Assembly (NCBI GenBank): GCA_025677835.1
Contig: JAIXMR010000073.1
Coordinates: 66,325-130,324, forward strand
Direction: 5' to 3'
DNA length: 64,000 bases
From: Sporodiniella umbellata
Lineage: Eukaryota; Mucoromycota; Mucoromycetes; Mucorales; Rhizopodaceae
The notes under the pieces were generated by a model, which worked only from the letters and a program-made list of their open reading frames with translations, was not told where the DNA came from and made no database searches. Positions 43,726 through 55,406 of this stretch are shown one piece after another (the first letter of the stretch is position 1; each line of letters begins with the position of its first letter). The translations under genes were made by a program, and so were the position numbers.

Positions 43726-46700
43726 AATAAACACAGTATAAAAAAAAAAGAGGGAGGAAGCAAAAATAAAATAAAAGTAGTACATGTATATATTTACATT
43801 AGAGAATCCAGTGTTTCTTTTCTTGATAGTGTTTTCTTCATAAGGCTATCATTAGGCGGTTGTTTTTCCATTTCATAATCTCGTTTTAACTGTATTTTAT
43901 ACACTGATTATGCATTATTGATACATAGCCTTTTATAGTCTAGGGCTCTACAAAAACACACTTTTAAGCAGATTGTGGAGTAGTTCAGTTTCCGAGTTCA
44001 CTGATGTTCCATAAAACTGCAACGAATATCTATCTTTTCCTTCTGAGTTTGAATGCGCCTATCTGCTCTCCATTTATCTCTGATGAACACAAACCTACCA
44101 AATGAGATCAATCAAAACTGTAACCATTCACCTTTTTCTCTTTATTTTAAACAAATAATACACACACACAAGAACGGGAAAAAAAACACTGAGATACAAA
44201 GCAAGCGTGCGTACATAGATTAGCGCTAAATAAAAACAGCAGTACTAGAACGGTTATGCATATTTTAGTATTTTGCTTGACTGAACAACATCCTTCAAAT
44301 TGGATTATAATTCTTCTAATAAAACGATTTTCTTATTGCTGGTAATAGCTTGTGTTGCAAAGAGCAAGGTCTTAGAAGATACCTGGTTCGTAAAACCAAA
44401 AATGTGATCTAAAAAATAAATGCGTCTAGGTCAGAGTCAATACTTGTACTGGACCAACATATTGAAATGTTTTCTGGCCGTTTGTGGGTAAGTAATATTT
44501 TTCAAATTCAGCTGCATATCAGTCTCAGATACGTTTGTTGTTTTTCTCTATATTTATGGTAGCTGAACGAGGCACTTCAAATACTCCATTATATACCCTA
44601 AAATAGCGAGAAAGCCAAACAGCATAATTAGATAGTTGATGATCTAAATAACTTGAAATATGCTGTATATAAATCTTGTCTTAGAAAACAATGTAAATCA
44701 ACCCTTCAAAGTACCATCCCTACCTTTCTATTGTAAACGGTACTGTAAAAAAAAACACTGATAGAATTGGCGGTCTCTTAGGACTACCTTTAAAAGTTTC
44801 AAAACCAGAGCGTAAACTAATACACGGACAAGCTCTTTTTGGTTCTTTGACGTCTGCTACTGAAGCTTTAGGGGTTTGATCTCATACCTAAAACAACAGC
44901 AAGAATTTGAAGGAACTGGGATTCCAGTTGGCTATGAAAAGAAAACTCCCTTTTTTTGACTGTCGAACGTAAGGGAAACCATCTTGAATGAGCAACGATA
45001 TCCCAATACTGGACCAGTGACGATCAGAGACGTGTATAAGTTTCTGATGAAACAAAACTAAGGTTCGGACCTCTGGCGAACACAAGCATTAATGGTCTAA
45101 ACTGTTGAAACATCGCCACTTTGAATTAATTGTTCAACACACTCAATACAAGTATTGACTCTGACCTAGACGTATTTATTTTTTAGATCACATTTTTGGT
45201 TTTACGAATTATAATCCAACTTGAAGGCTATTGTTTGCAACAATCTTTCTTTAGTAAAGCAGAATACAAAAGTAACCGAGAAATTTTGCTATATTTTTAT
45301 TCACATCAGTAAAGAGAATTTTCAAAATTAGGCAAGATATTTTTTATTGTTCTGGTAAGTATGCCCTAAATACAATGTTTCAATTTCAAAAGAACGTCAA
45401 ATGTGTTATTATTAACTTTGTTGTCCTAAGTTTTTTTCTTTTTCAGTTTTACTGTAGTTTTTATTCAATGACAATAGCTTTATAGCTACTTAAGATAACC
45501 CTTTTTGAATGAGCCGGAAATCCTGTGATCAGTATGTTTTTTTTTTTTTTTTTTTTTTTTTTTTCGGGATAACAGCTGATTTAGTGTTACTAGCTACCGC
45601 GCAATACTCAGATTTTGGAAAAAAAAAAAAAAAAAAAGGGTTATGATAGGATGTGGATATACAGGAGCCAAAATTTGGGTGTGAAGTGAAAGTTACTGCA
45701 ACCAAGTCCGTTGCTATCAACTCAATTGATCATAGTGTTTATAAATATTTTAACTAGAAAAGTAGAAGGATACTTTGAGTCTTTTGGTGTTTTAAAGCAC
45801 ATAATGATACGAATACAATACATAGATCTACTAAGTAAAGCATTTGATGGAAACCAATATTATACATGACAGCTTTTTTTTTATTTTTGGAAAAAAAGGG
45901 TCGTTATAAACGTACAAATGTCACGATACTATTTCGGTGAGAACAAATCGTTGCTGGAAAAAAAAAGGAAAAAGAAAGGAAAAAGAGATGAAAAAGATGA
46001 GACAAACTAATGTGTAATTAAGTATGAGCCTTTGAATTTTAAAAGATAGTAGTTTATAATGGACAAAATAATTTTAGAGCTTTTGTTGCTATTGGAGATC
46101 TAAAGCACGTATTAGTTATAAAAGTTAGAATCTCATTTTCATTATTATTAAAAAAAAATGGCATACCCAATCAACGTATGTCAAACCTCAAGTCTTTTTT
46201 TTTTTTTTTTAAAAATCACTTGTCTTATCCTCAGATCGAGTTTGGAAATAACAATAATAAAAAACAAAAAACAAAAACCACAAAATAAAAACCATATTTA
46301 TCTAAAAACTGCTGAGCTCCTATACACTAAGTGTTTCTAGTTTTGAAAGACATAGTCATAGTAAAAGCACCGTATGGATAAATACCTAATTGAAAAATAA
46401 CAGAGACGAAATGTCTATATATATAAACGTAAATGTTTGTGGATTTTGGTGCTTATTTTAAAAAAAAACACAGATCAACCTGCAAAATACTGTCAAGCTT
46501 ATTACGTATAGGCGCCGAAATTATTTTGTACCGAAATTGCAAGAAGCCCTTTTTTTATTTTACTACAAATTAAAAAAACCCTCCTGACGACCCTATTATC
46601 GTAGGGACCCTCATTGTCTTACTTCGAAAGTGTTCAGCTGGTTTTTATCTAATCCGAACCGTGTCTCCTCTTTAGTGATTTCAGGGAGCAGGTACCACAA

Positions 46701-47648
46701 TGGGAATAATGATCTGGTCATGCTTTGACTTTGTATGGCTGAAACTAGCAAAAGTCGAGTTGAAGAGTGACATATATTTAATAAGGTAAAAGGGAACAAA
46801 AACCTTAAAAAAAATATAGAAAAGGGTTTCTTTTTGGGTTTTTCCTAAAAAAAAAAAGATTTCACTTTTATACTTTATTAGATGTAAGCTATGTGAACTT
46901 GAGTTACTTAGTCTTTCCCCTTGATCTAGCATAAGCTCTGTTTTTTTTTTTATTATTTTAAAAAGAAAAAAAAAACTTGTTTTGATATGTAATACAGACC
47001 TCTGTGTGTTGTTGTTTTTTGAGACTATAACGAACAGTTCACAGAACTCTAGATTTCGCAAACCAAAAACCAATTGAAAAGCTGTACAAGCGTGATTACC
47101 CTTTTTGATTAAAAGTGTAACTCAACAACAGGAAAAAAATAAAGGATTTAAATTTTGCACAAGGGTCCAAAGATTAACTTTTTTGAGAATATATCTAAGA
47201 ACGAAACTCACAAAGTGCACAGGTACACAGGTTTCCTTGTTTTTCTATAGAATGTACAACCGTTTCCTTTTTCTGTTACCATCATCCAAAATGTTCTTGA
47301 TATGTTTTTGTTTGAGCACAAAAGCCTTCTATCAAAATAAAAACCAAGCCAATACTTTATAGTAAACATTGTGATTATAAAAGCTTTGTTTTAAAAACGA
47401 AAATTTTAAATACTCAAATTGTACGAGAGAAAAAACAGTTTTATTCGACGACATGTTGATATATACAAATATATACAAAAAAAAAAATACTATTGTACAA
47501 ATAAGCTGATCCGGTTTTGTGCAACTAAATAGATTTGTGTATCAGTTGTGTACTGCGCCAAAAATGCCTATTTAAATAGATCGAGTTGTAAGTACAACTT
47601 TTTTCTTTCATAAACCTCTCTTCTTTTCAACAAAAATACGAAACCACA
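43726..47648. other. 3.9-kb AT-rich gap with an inverted-repeat element and homopolymers
   Basis: There is no intact gene. It contains the inverted-repeat element at 44292-45226, a T28 run (45537-45564) facing an A19 run (45619-45637), and scattered short A/T tracts. The last few hundred bases form the promoter of the UNC93-like gene. Confidence 0.6.
44292..45226. mobile_element. 0.93-kb element with long terminal inverted repeats (MITE or relict DNA transposon)
   Basis: The right end 45147-45226 is the reverse complement of the left end, which is split into 44292-44313 and 44387-44449 by a 73-nt insertion. Shared core words include AATGTGATCTAAAAAATAAA and GTCAGAGTCAATACTTGTA. The interior has only short broken frames. 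The fragment GYEKKTPFF / NVRETILNEQRYPNTGPVTI at about 44920-45030 (plus) looks peptide-like but is unassigned. No clear target-site duplication can be seen. Confidence 0.6.
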
Positions 47649-49166
47649 ATGAAATTTCGGTATAATAGTCCAGAGTTTCAGATCTTTCTCGTCGGTCTGA
47701 TTTGTTTTTGCTGCCCTGGTATGTACAACGCTTTGAGCGGTATTGGCGCTCAGGGTCAGTCTTCTACAAGAGCAGCTACTGAAGCCGGTACTGCTCTTTC
47801 TATTACTTTCGCTCTATGCTCATTGCTCGGCGCCCCAGTGTATGCTAAACAAATGATATAAAAAAAGGTTTTAAGTTGCTTGAAACTGATGTCTTCTTTA
47901 GATACAATATCTTTGGTCATCGAATTCTCATCCCTGGCGCACTCACTTATGTTCTTTACGTTGGATCTTTTCTTTCGGGCTCTGATGCATTCACTGTAGT
48001 AGCAGGTGCCATTTTAGGTATTGGTGCAGGCTTTCTTTGGACTGCACAAGCTGGTATTATGATGTCCTATCCCAGTGAACAGAACAAAGGCAAAGCTTTT
48101 TCCATGTTTTGGATGATCTTTAATCTGTAAGATGCTATTTTTTTTTTTTAGCTTAAAATATCTATACTAACCTTATTTTAGCGGTGCTACTCTTGGAGCT
48201 GCTATCCCCTTAGGAAACGAATGGAACTCGGGATCAAAAGAAGCTGTAAAAACTAGTACATACATTGCATTTATGGTGATCATGGCCGTAGGGTCTTTTA
48301 TTACTTTGGCCTTACTTCCTCCTAGCAAAGTTGTTCGCACAGATGGCGCTAATGTATCACTGCATAAATTTTCCAATTGGAAACGTGAGGCTTTCGAAGT
48401 AATCAAATTATTTATGGACTGGCGTATGTTGATTTTGATTCCTCTGTTTGCTGGCTCAAATTGGTTTTATACTTATCAATTCAACATCTACAATGGTCCA
48501 TACTTTTTGTCTATTCGAGCTCGTGCTCTTAATAACATCTTGTATTGGATTTTTCAAATTGTGGGTGCCGGCTTCTTTGGATGGTTTCTTGATCTTGAGC
48601 GTCTTGGAACAAGAAAAACCCGCGCTTTCCTTGCGTGTTCGCTCACTCTATTGGTTATTTTGGCACTGTGGATTGGTGCTTTTGTCATTCAATCAAGATT
48701 TACACGCGAGTCTGTAATGTCTTCTGACTACAAAGCCATTGATGTATTTGATAAAGAGTATCCTGGATTAGTTGTTGAATATGCTCTCTTTGGTCTGATT
48801 GATGCTATCTACCAAGGTTTTGCTTACTGGTTAATGGGTACCATGACTAATGATACTGAACGTGCTGCACGTTATGGTGGTTTTTACAAGGCTATTCAAA
48901 ATGCCGGCGCTGCTGTTGCTAATCAGTTGGAGGCTAACAGTATTCCCTATATGTCTCAACTTACAGCTGTCTTTGTCTTTAATGTTGTTGGCCTTTTGCT
49001 CTCTTATGTTGTCTGCTGGACAGTTCCCGATGTAACAATTGAAAAGGTAGATAATTTGAAAGATGGTCACGCGGAAGCAACTTTGGTCGCTGGTAAAATA
49101 GATCAAATTGACGAAGGGGTTAAGGAAAATTCAATTGAAAATAAGGAAGTGGAGACCTCCGCTTAG
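47649..49166 (+). CDS. UNC93-like major facilitator membrane protein
   Basis: This is a polytopic membrane protein of the fungal UNC93/DUF895 branch of the MFS; the substrate is unknown. Three exons run from ATG 47649 to TAG at 49164-49166. TM1 and the family signature appear early (FQIFLVGLICFCCPGMYNAL, SGIGAQGQ). They are followed by YNIFGHRILIPGALTYVLYV, GAGFLWTAQAGIMMSYP, SMFWMIFNLGATLGAAIPLG, SNWFYTYQFNIYNGPYFLSI, NNILYWIFQIVGAGFFGWFL and a last TM FVFNVVGLLLSYVVCW. About eleven membrane segments can be counted. The C-terminal tail is acidic and cytosolic. The gene is intact. It is flanked by long gaps on both sides. Confidence 0.92.
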
Positions 49167-51226
49167 TTTTTCTTCACCTATTTGACCCAGATTATTATTT
49201 CTTTATCTAACCCGTTTATCATACGCTGCGTAATTCATACTATAATACAAATCTTTTTTTTTTTAATAATAATAATAAAGCAGCTTTTAACATACTAAGT
49301 ATTTTTTTATAAAACTGCTTAAGACATACCCCAAAAAGCTTTGCTGTTAATTGGGCAAATTCAACTAAGCTCCTTTTGAACCCAAGAAGATATCTGCCAA
49401 TTTTATTGCTTCAGGTATTTTGATGGAAGCAACACAATATATGTCCCTATCTAACTTGCTTGTAGACAAAGAGACTGAACAAACAACAACTTTAGACACG
49501 TTTGCAAAATCTGCAGTTTACAGCGCTTTTACAGACAAAATGACAAGTGCCTTATAAAAAAGCCCGAAATAATAGTGATCCAAAGAGCATCTTCACTGCG
49601 AAGCATGAAGTCTATACTAAAAATTTGATAGGCGATAATTCTCAACTCTTTGGGCTGTAGCCCAACCCAAGTATTAAACACAAACCTGAGCACTAATTGG
49701 ACAAAGCTAATCAGAAATTGGCTAAATAAATGAACTTTCGTAATTCTAAAGTTTGATTCACCTAACAAAATTAACGGCGATAAAAAAAAAATCTATTTAC
49801 TGTTTAAAAAAAAAGCAATGTTATTTGGAAGAAAAAGTGTTGTTGTGGTTTTTTTTAGCAAAATATTTAGTTTAAAGTAGATTGCTGGTAAAAAGCGTTT
49901 ATAAAGGACCTGTATCTTTCAAGATGCTTTTTTTCATTTAAAAAGACTAGGAACAACTGATATTATTATATTTTTGCTTTTCTTTTTTAAAAAATACTTC
50001 AAACTTATCTTAAAGGGTTTTTACAGAAAAGAAGCGACGAAAATGACCTTTGGAATAACTTGATAAAACCATTATAAAACGCCCTTTTTCTTTAAGTAGT
50101 AGAATATCCTTTCTTTTTTTATTATTGTTGTGGGGCGTTTTATATACTAAAGTGTAGGAAGTTAATACTTATATATAAAATGTAATGGAACTAAAAAATA
50201 AAACAAAGAGAAGTGCTAGAAGAGATAAGGCTGTTGAAGACATGAAGAATTACAATGTGAGTGAGTATTGTATATGAAAAAAGATGACGAATATACAGTC
50301 CACGTTATATATTAAGGCTGTTCTAGTCTATTTTGTAATTTTAAAAATACAACAGAAGAAAATGAAGGGGGCTTTTTTCCATGAGGAAGAAGTAGATTTT
50401 TTGTTGTATGTTGATAACAAAATTGATACTATGGCAAGAAAACTTGTTCATAAGAATATAGTGTTTTTATTGCATAAATTTATAAAGTATAATTAGATAA
50501 AAATTAAAGCTAAATACTGAAATTGGTCTTTGACCAGGCCTGGATAGAACCTGAAAATGAGTAGGACAAAAGGACATGACGATTTTTGTTAACCAATTAG
50601 ACAACACACCGACACATGGTATGGTTGTTTGACATTCATTTAGAGCAACCAGAGTTTGAAGTCTCAGAGGTTATTTTTAGAAGAAAAAAACTTGTACGCA
50701 AACAAAAAGGAGGTACAAATTGTGTTTTTTAAGAGTACTGCCGCAGTCAGTAAACCTGAATTTGAATTGCCTTGTTAAAAACCTCTTCAAAGGCTATATA
50801 TTTCTCATTAAAACCTCCAGAGCGTTCTGTCCTATTATGCGAGGCTTTTAACTATTTTGTGCAAAGTTTTACGATAATTGCTTTTTGAAGGTTAGGAATA
50901 AAGAGCTGAAGCGTCGCAAAAGACGCTCAAAGGTTTTTAAAAGGGCTTCCACCTGATAATAGCTAGCATGACAATTGTTTATATTTACATTGTTACATTA
51001 GCAGATATTTAGAACAAAGATTTGATATAAAAGAAAAAATTGATTGGAACTGTCAGGGCTTTATCGTGTGTTGAAAACAATGGTTAATTGGTTCACAAAA
51101 GTTACACCATTATGCTCAACAACTGTTTAATTCTTTTTACGCGTATTTATTCCCTTTCTTTTTTTTTTTTTTCATAAGAAAAGCAGTAATCCTTCCTTGT
51201 TCTCTTGAAAAAAAAAAAGAAACTAA
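49167..51226. other. 2-kb AT-rich gap
   Basis: Apart from a weak two-exon candidate at 50185-50496 there is no convincing gene. A minus-strand frame at 49529-49768 has protein-like hydrophobic composition but no family match. Short A/T tracts are common. Confidence 0.5.
50185..50496 (+). CDS. Possible small two-exon gene, unidentified
   Basis: ATG 50185 opens a basic 24-codon exon (MELKNKTKRSARRDKAVEDM...) that ends at a GTGAGT donor. A TATTAAG acceptor about 60 nt later leads into a frame with FFHEEEVDFLLYVDNKIDTM and ends at TAG near 50496. The product would be about 94 residues, Lys-rich, with no known domain. The splice sites are acceptable and the composition is plausible, but nothing else supports it. 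It may derive from a mobile element. Confidence 0.3.
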
Positions 51227-51472
51227 ATGCCCCCTAGACCTATGGCTTGTACTTCAGCTATGACTTCTATCTCAAACACATGTCCTAAAGACCGATCTGC
51301 AAATACATTTCTCCATGTCACTCCACTGCTTGCTAAGGCTGCCAAACTTTCTGTACAGCATAAAAATCCCAGAGTGGATGATATAAACAACTCTTACTAC
51401 TCCTTCTGCTCGAAATGCGGTATAGACATTCTTATTTATTCTCATGAGATATATTGTCTTCTATCTAAATGA
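51227..51472 (+). CDS. Small protein with one CxxC, weakly Rpr2/Snm1-like
   Basis: An 81-residue frame from ATG 51227 follows a T15 tract and a short A-rich leader, a common promoter layout in this window. It reads TPLLAKAAKLSVQHKNPRVD, then NNSYYSFCSKCGIDILI. The spacing of a helical ALAK segment before a C-x2-C knuckle recalls the N-terminal half of RNase MRP/P subunits of the Rpr2/Rpp21/Snm1 family, but the second cysteine pair is absent. It could be a truncated member or an unrelated small gene. Confidence 0.35.
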   Translation: MPPRPMACTSAMTSISNTCPKDRSANTFLHVTPLLAKAAKLSVQHKNPRVDDINNSYYSFCSKCGIDILIYSHEIYCLLSK

Positions 51473-51748
51473 CTTTTTACTGCAATAAAACTGTACTTAA
51501 AAAAAAAAATCTTGGTTGAGCCATCTTTAGTGACTTTTTAAAAAGTAACTCAAGCTTGAGCTATTTACTGATATAATCAGCAATGTTCGATGGCATTCTT
51601 TTTTCTTAATTCTTGGTATCGTCTTTAATAATCGAAATCCTATTTGAGCCTATACTTTTTTTTTATAAAGTACTCTATCAATGTATTTTATTTGACACAA
51701 TGCAACTTTTTCTCAAAGTATATTTTCTAAGGTCGATTTTTTAATAAA

Positions 51749-53063
51749 TTATCTTCTATGCCGAAGAGCCTCTAGTTGCGATTCTAAAAACTTAATTTGA
51801 GCATGTCGTATTTCTAAATCTTGATTAAGATAATCGCGTTCAGATACCAATTTTGTCTCCCAAAGTCTAAAGCGGGTCTCTTGCTTTTTAATTTTATCGG
51901 ATAGTATTTTCTTCATTTTGTTTTCTTTTTCTATAAATTCTGGATTTCTATGAGGTCTAAAATTTGAAAGATCAGTTTTTTCCAAAAAAAAAAAAAAAAA
52001 AAAAGGTTTGGTATTTCTGCTTACTTTGGTTCACCTAAATGACGTACGGACATTTCTTTTGAGCGGTAGTTTTCATAGTGAACAAATTCTGTCGTTTCTA
52101 TTAAATCCAACATGTGTGAGCGAATAAGTAATTGCCGAAGTTTAACAAAATCACAGTGTGTCTCATTTTCAACTTCAGCCACTCCCCAATCATACGCACG
52201 GCCTCTGACTGTACGACCATCCTTCAATTTGCATTGTTCGTTTGATCCAATTAAAGCAAAAGGCATTGCTGTTACTAGGCCTTTATTTATTTGTGTTACG
52301 CTTTCGTTTTCGCTTTCAATGGGACATTGATAGATCTGTATATAGTTTGCATCGATATCTGCTCGTATTCTTTCTTTAAACAATTCCAATTCCTGACTGG
52401 AAAAGGTATCTGCTTTCGATATTACAGGTATCAAGTTCACTCGAGAACCTAGGCGTTTCATTACTTCAATATCTAGTTTTTTTAGTCTGTACTTTCAAAA
52501 AAAAAAAAAAAAAAAAACATGAGTGCTATTTTTCATGTATATAAATATTTACCTGCCACCTGAAGGGCGGATAAAATATATACAGGCGTGTACACGTCGG
52601 TCTCTTATTTCCTTTCTATCTGGCTGTTGTTCCTGGCGCATATAGTTTTCGTGCTGATCGTCTATGTAGGAAACAATAGGAGTCCAGCTATTGTAGTTGT
52701 CTATGTAGTCACCAAATCCAGGTGTGTCAATTACGTTTAGATTCACTTCAAAATTTCGCTCAACAATTACTGGGAGAAAAAGGCTAATTTAGTGTCCCAC
52801 TTTTCAGAAAAAAAAAGCCTGTTACTGGTTCGTAATTCTTCTATCTCTATTGTTTTACTCAGCTGCTTATGGTGTCGATTGAGCTGGTCTTTAGGTGTTT
52901 TCATAAGCGTCCCAAGTAAGGTGTTTACAAAAGTGGTCTTACCCAGACCAGATTCGCCACAAAGCATGATGGAAAGCTGAGCTCCTTTATAAAAAGCGAT
53001 TCGGTGCCTCTGGTTAGGTAAATGAGAGAAATCGTTTTTCTCAGTGATATTCGTATTGGACAT
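51749..53063 (-). CDS. Septin GTPase
   Basis: This is a filament-forming GTPase of the cell cortex and septum. It starts MSNTNITEKNDFSHLPNQRH at ATG 53063. A polybasic region (NQRHR) precedes the P-loop GESGLGKTTFVNTL. G3 is DTPGFGDYIDNYNSW, then HACIYFIRPSGG, and G4 is VISKADTFSSQEL. The septin unique element follows (GRAYDWGVAEVENETHCDF, LRQLLIRSHMLDLIE). The last exon is a coiled coil (KIKKQETRFRLWETKL...). The closest groups are the Cdc11/Cdc12-type septins, but I cannot assign the subgroup. Two introns contain 18-21 nt T tracts on the sense strand, near their 3' ends. Confidence 0.93.
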
Positions 53064-53619
53064 AGAGAAGATGATGTTTTCTTTTGAAAAGAAGAAACAC
53101 TAAAAATTTTTTGGCAAGATGAAAAAATCTGTGTTTCTCTTGGATGTACGATAATTGGGCAGATATCAGATGCATTGTGGCTTTTTGATTTGGGAGTAAA
53201 GAAGTTAAAAAAAGCCAAATACCGTACATAGCTGGATTTCCGTTGATATAAACTTAATATATTTTTACACATATTAGGCTGCTGTTTTATCCTAAAAACC
53301 CTAATCTGTTAATTGTTTGAGACTCTCAAAGTAGTTTTCTTAAAGTACTAAAAAAAGAATTGAACCTGAGATTCCAATTGATACACGCAGCTGGTTTCGA
53401 TATTTCTTGCCCACTATACTTAAGATTGCTATGGTATTGATGATTGTAAGGCATAGATTTCTTATGACCGCACAATCAAATTCTCCAAACGGAGAATAAA
53501 GCCTCTTGATGGTGATCCCGCAAGAGTACATGATATAAAAAGCTTGTTCTCCTTTTAATTTAAACTCCGTATTTTATCCTTTTTTTTTTATTCGTTAAAA
53601 AATTACAATTGCTTTTAGC

Positions 53620-55300
53620 ATGTCTACCATTACATTCCAACGTGAAATAGAACCTTACTTAGCACGATTAGGCACTACACCAGAAGGTGAGTTTTTTTGC
53701 ATTAGCAAATAGAAAAATAAAGAAGGATAAAAACTTACCTTCAAAGACTAGACAAGCCCTCTTTTGTTAAAGAAGTTTATGCAGTTCAAGATATAGACAC
53801 TCTACGACAGTGGGTTATTAGAAAAGAAAGAGAAAAACAAACAATATCAAACGATTTAGAAGTTGCTGCTCGTATTGGGCTTGTTATATCAGAAACAAAT
53901 GAGGCTTTACAGCTCAAAGTAATACATAAATCAATAAGATATATGTTGTTTTTTTCACACATATATACAATTATACATATAGTTGGAACACCTAGAAAAA
54001 GAGTATAAAACAATCCAACAAGAAGAAAATCCAGAGGATTATGAAGAGGAAAAGCTTTTTTTGCAACAAGAGTTGGATCAGGCAAAAAGGGCCCTAGTGA
54101 AGTTTAGGAAAGAAATGGATGGTTTGTCCGCTCAATTAAATGACATGGCATCAGAAATGGTAAGATATATAGAAATTTTTTATCTACTAAACGATATTAA
54201 ATCAGGTTGCATCTCGAGCAAAAGTAGGCGTATATGCAAAAAGATTAGGTAATTATGCACATGTCAGGGCTCTATTTTGATCCTTACATATTAACTCACC
54301 AAAAAAAAAACAGCTGAGGTGGAACAAAAGCTTGCTGCTACTCGAGACGTAAATACCAATTTGCAGTCTTTATTAGACAAAGCGCTTGCATCACAAGAAA
54401 AGTCTAGCACTAGTACATCACATTTTGTGAAAACAATCCAAGTGGATCTGGAAAGAGTAAAGATATTATATATTGCGACCATGAATTGATATTGTTCGTT
54501 TTGTAAAAAGTTAGGTTGTTCACGAAAATGAACGACTAAGAGTACGTATAGCGGAGCTAGAGGGTCAACAAGTAGAAAATGAAGAGAAGATTGCAGTTAT
54601 GGTGGTACAGGCACAGGAGTATGCGTCCAGGCTGGAACAGGCTCAAAACACTATCCACTCTCTGAGTGAGCTAAAGCCTACAGAAGAAGAGGAGAGCGTC
54701 AAATTCGACAATGGATTCCAGCCCCTTGTACATGACGAAGCGAAGGAAACTGAGATTACTAAAGTAAGAAATTTGTTGTTTTTATGTTTATAGTGACAGC
54801 ATTAGGGGCCTGTCTTTTCTGCAGAGTTCAGACAGGAAATGCAGAAAGAAATTGAGCGAAATTTAAATCTACGAAATGAAATAAGACACCGCATAATTAC
54901 TGCTGATAGTAATCAAGATAATAAAAAGAGAGCAACTGAAGGTCTGAAATATTTGGTATCCGAACGAGATAATGTAGGGCTTGCCAGTCTGTCAACCAGT
55001 GCTAGTTCTTCGAACTCGTCCATTCTGTCTACTGTCATGAAAAAAGACATATACCATTCTCAGCCAGAGGAGGAGCTACAACACCCCAAGGCTCCTATGC
55101 TAAGACCAGCCAGCTTCTTGACAGGGTTTAGCGGATTCGGTACTGAGGGACTGGGAATAGGAGGTAATTTCATTGGTCGCGGTATTCCACCTCGCAACTT
55201 CTCCAGTATATCCAGTAGAGGCAACGAGCCAAGCATATCAACTAGATTTTTCCAAAGATTGACGTCCCGGTTGGAGGATTACGAAAAGAAAACGACTTGA
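53620..55300 (+). CDS. Coiled-coil protein with a CC1-box-like motif (HAP1/TRAK/BicD-type)
   Basis: Seven or so exons start at ATG 53620 (MSTITFQREIEPYLARLG...). Exon 2 gives LRQWVIRKEREKQTISN and then DLEVAARIGLVISETNEALQ. The AAxxG core inside a DLExAAxIG...N..L context is the CC1 box that binds dynein light intermediate chain in BICD, Spindly, HAP1 and TRAK. Coiled coil continues for about 250 residues (LEHLEKEYKTIQQEENPEDY, FRKEMDGLSAQLNDM, ENERLRVRIAELEGQQ). The C-terminus is Ser/Gly-rich with a final helical FFQRLTSRLEDYEKK. Nuclear or kinesin-binding domains are not seen. Homology to animal adaptors is inferred from the motif and helix pattern only. Confidence 0.7.
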
Positions 55301-55406
55301 TTTGCTAGTAATAAATAAGACTTTGAATACCATAGTTTTAAGGGAAATTTCATTTACCGTTTTGTTTTAAAAAGCCTTTTCTTTATTAAACTTTTTTTTT
55401 TCGTTA

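Noticed and set aside
49529..49768. 79-codon minus-strand frame with hydrophobic, protein-like composition
   Set aside because: No family resemblance, no splice context and no promoter layout. It could be a decayed element, but this cannot be shown.
53355..53440. tRNA-like B-box (GGTTCAATTC) followed by a T-run on the minus strand, with a TAGTATAGTGG-like stretch upstream
   Set aside because: The D, anticodon and acceptor stems do not form, so a functional tRNA is not supported.
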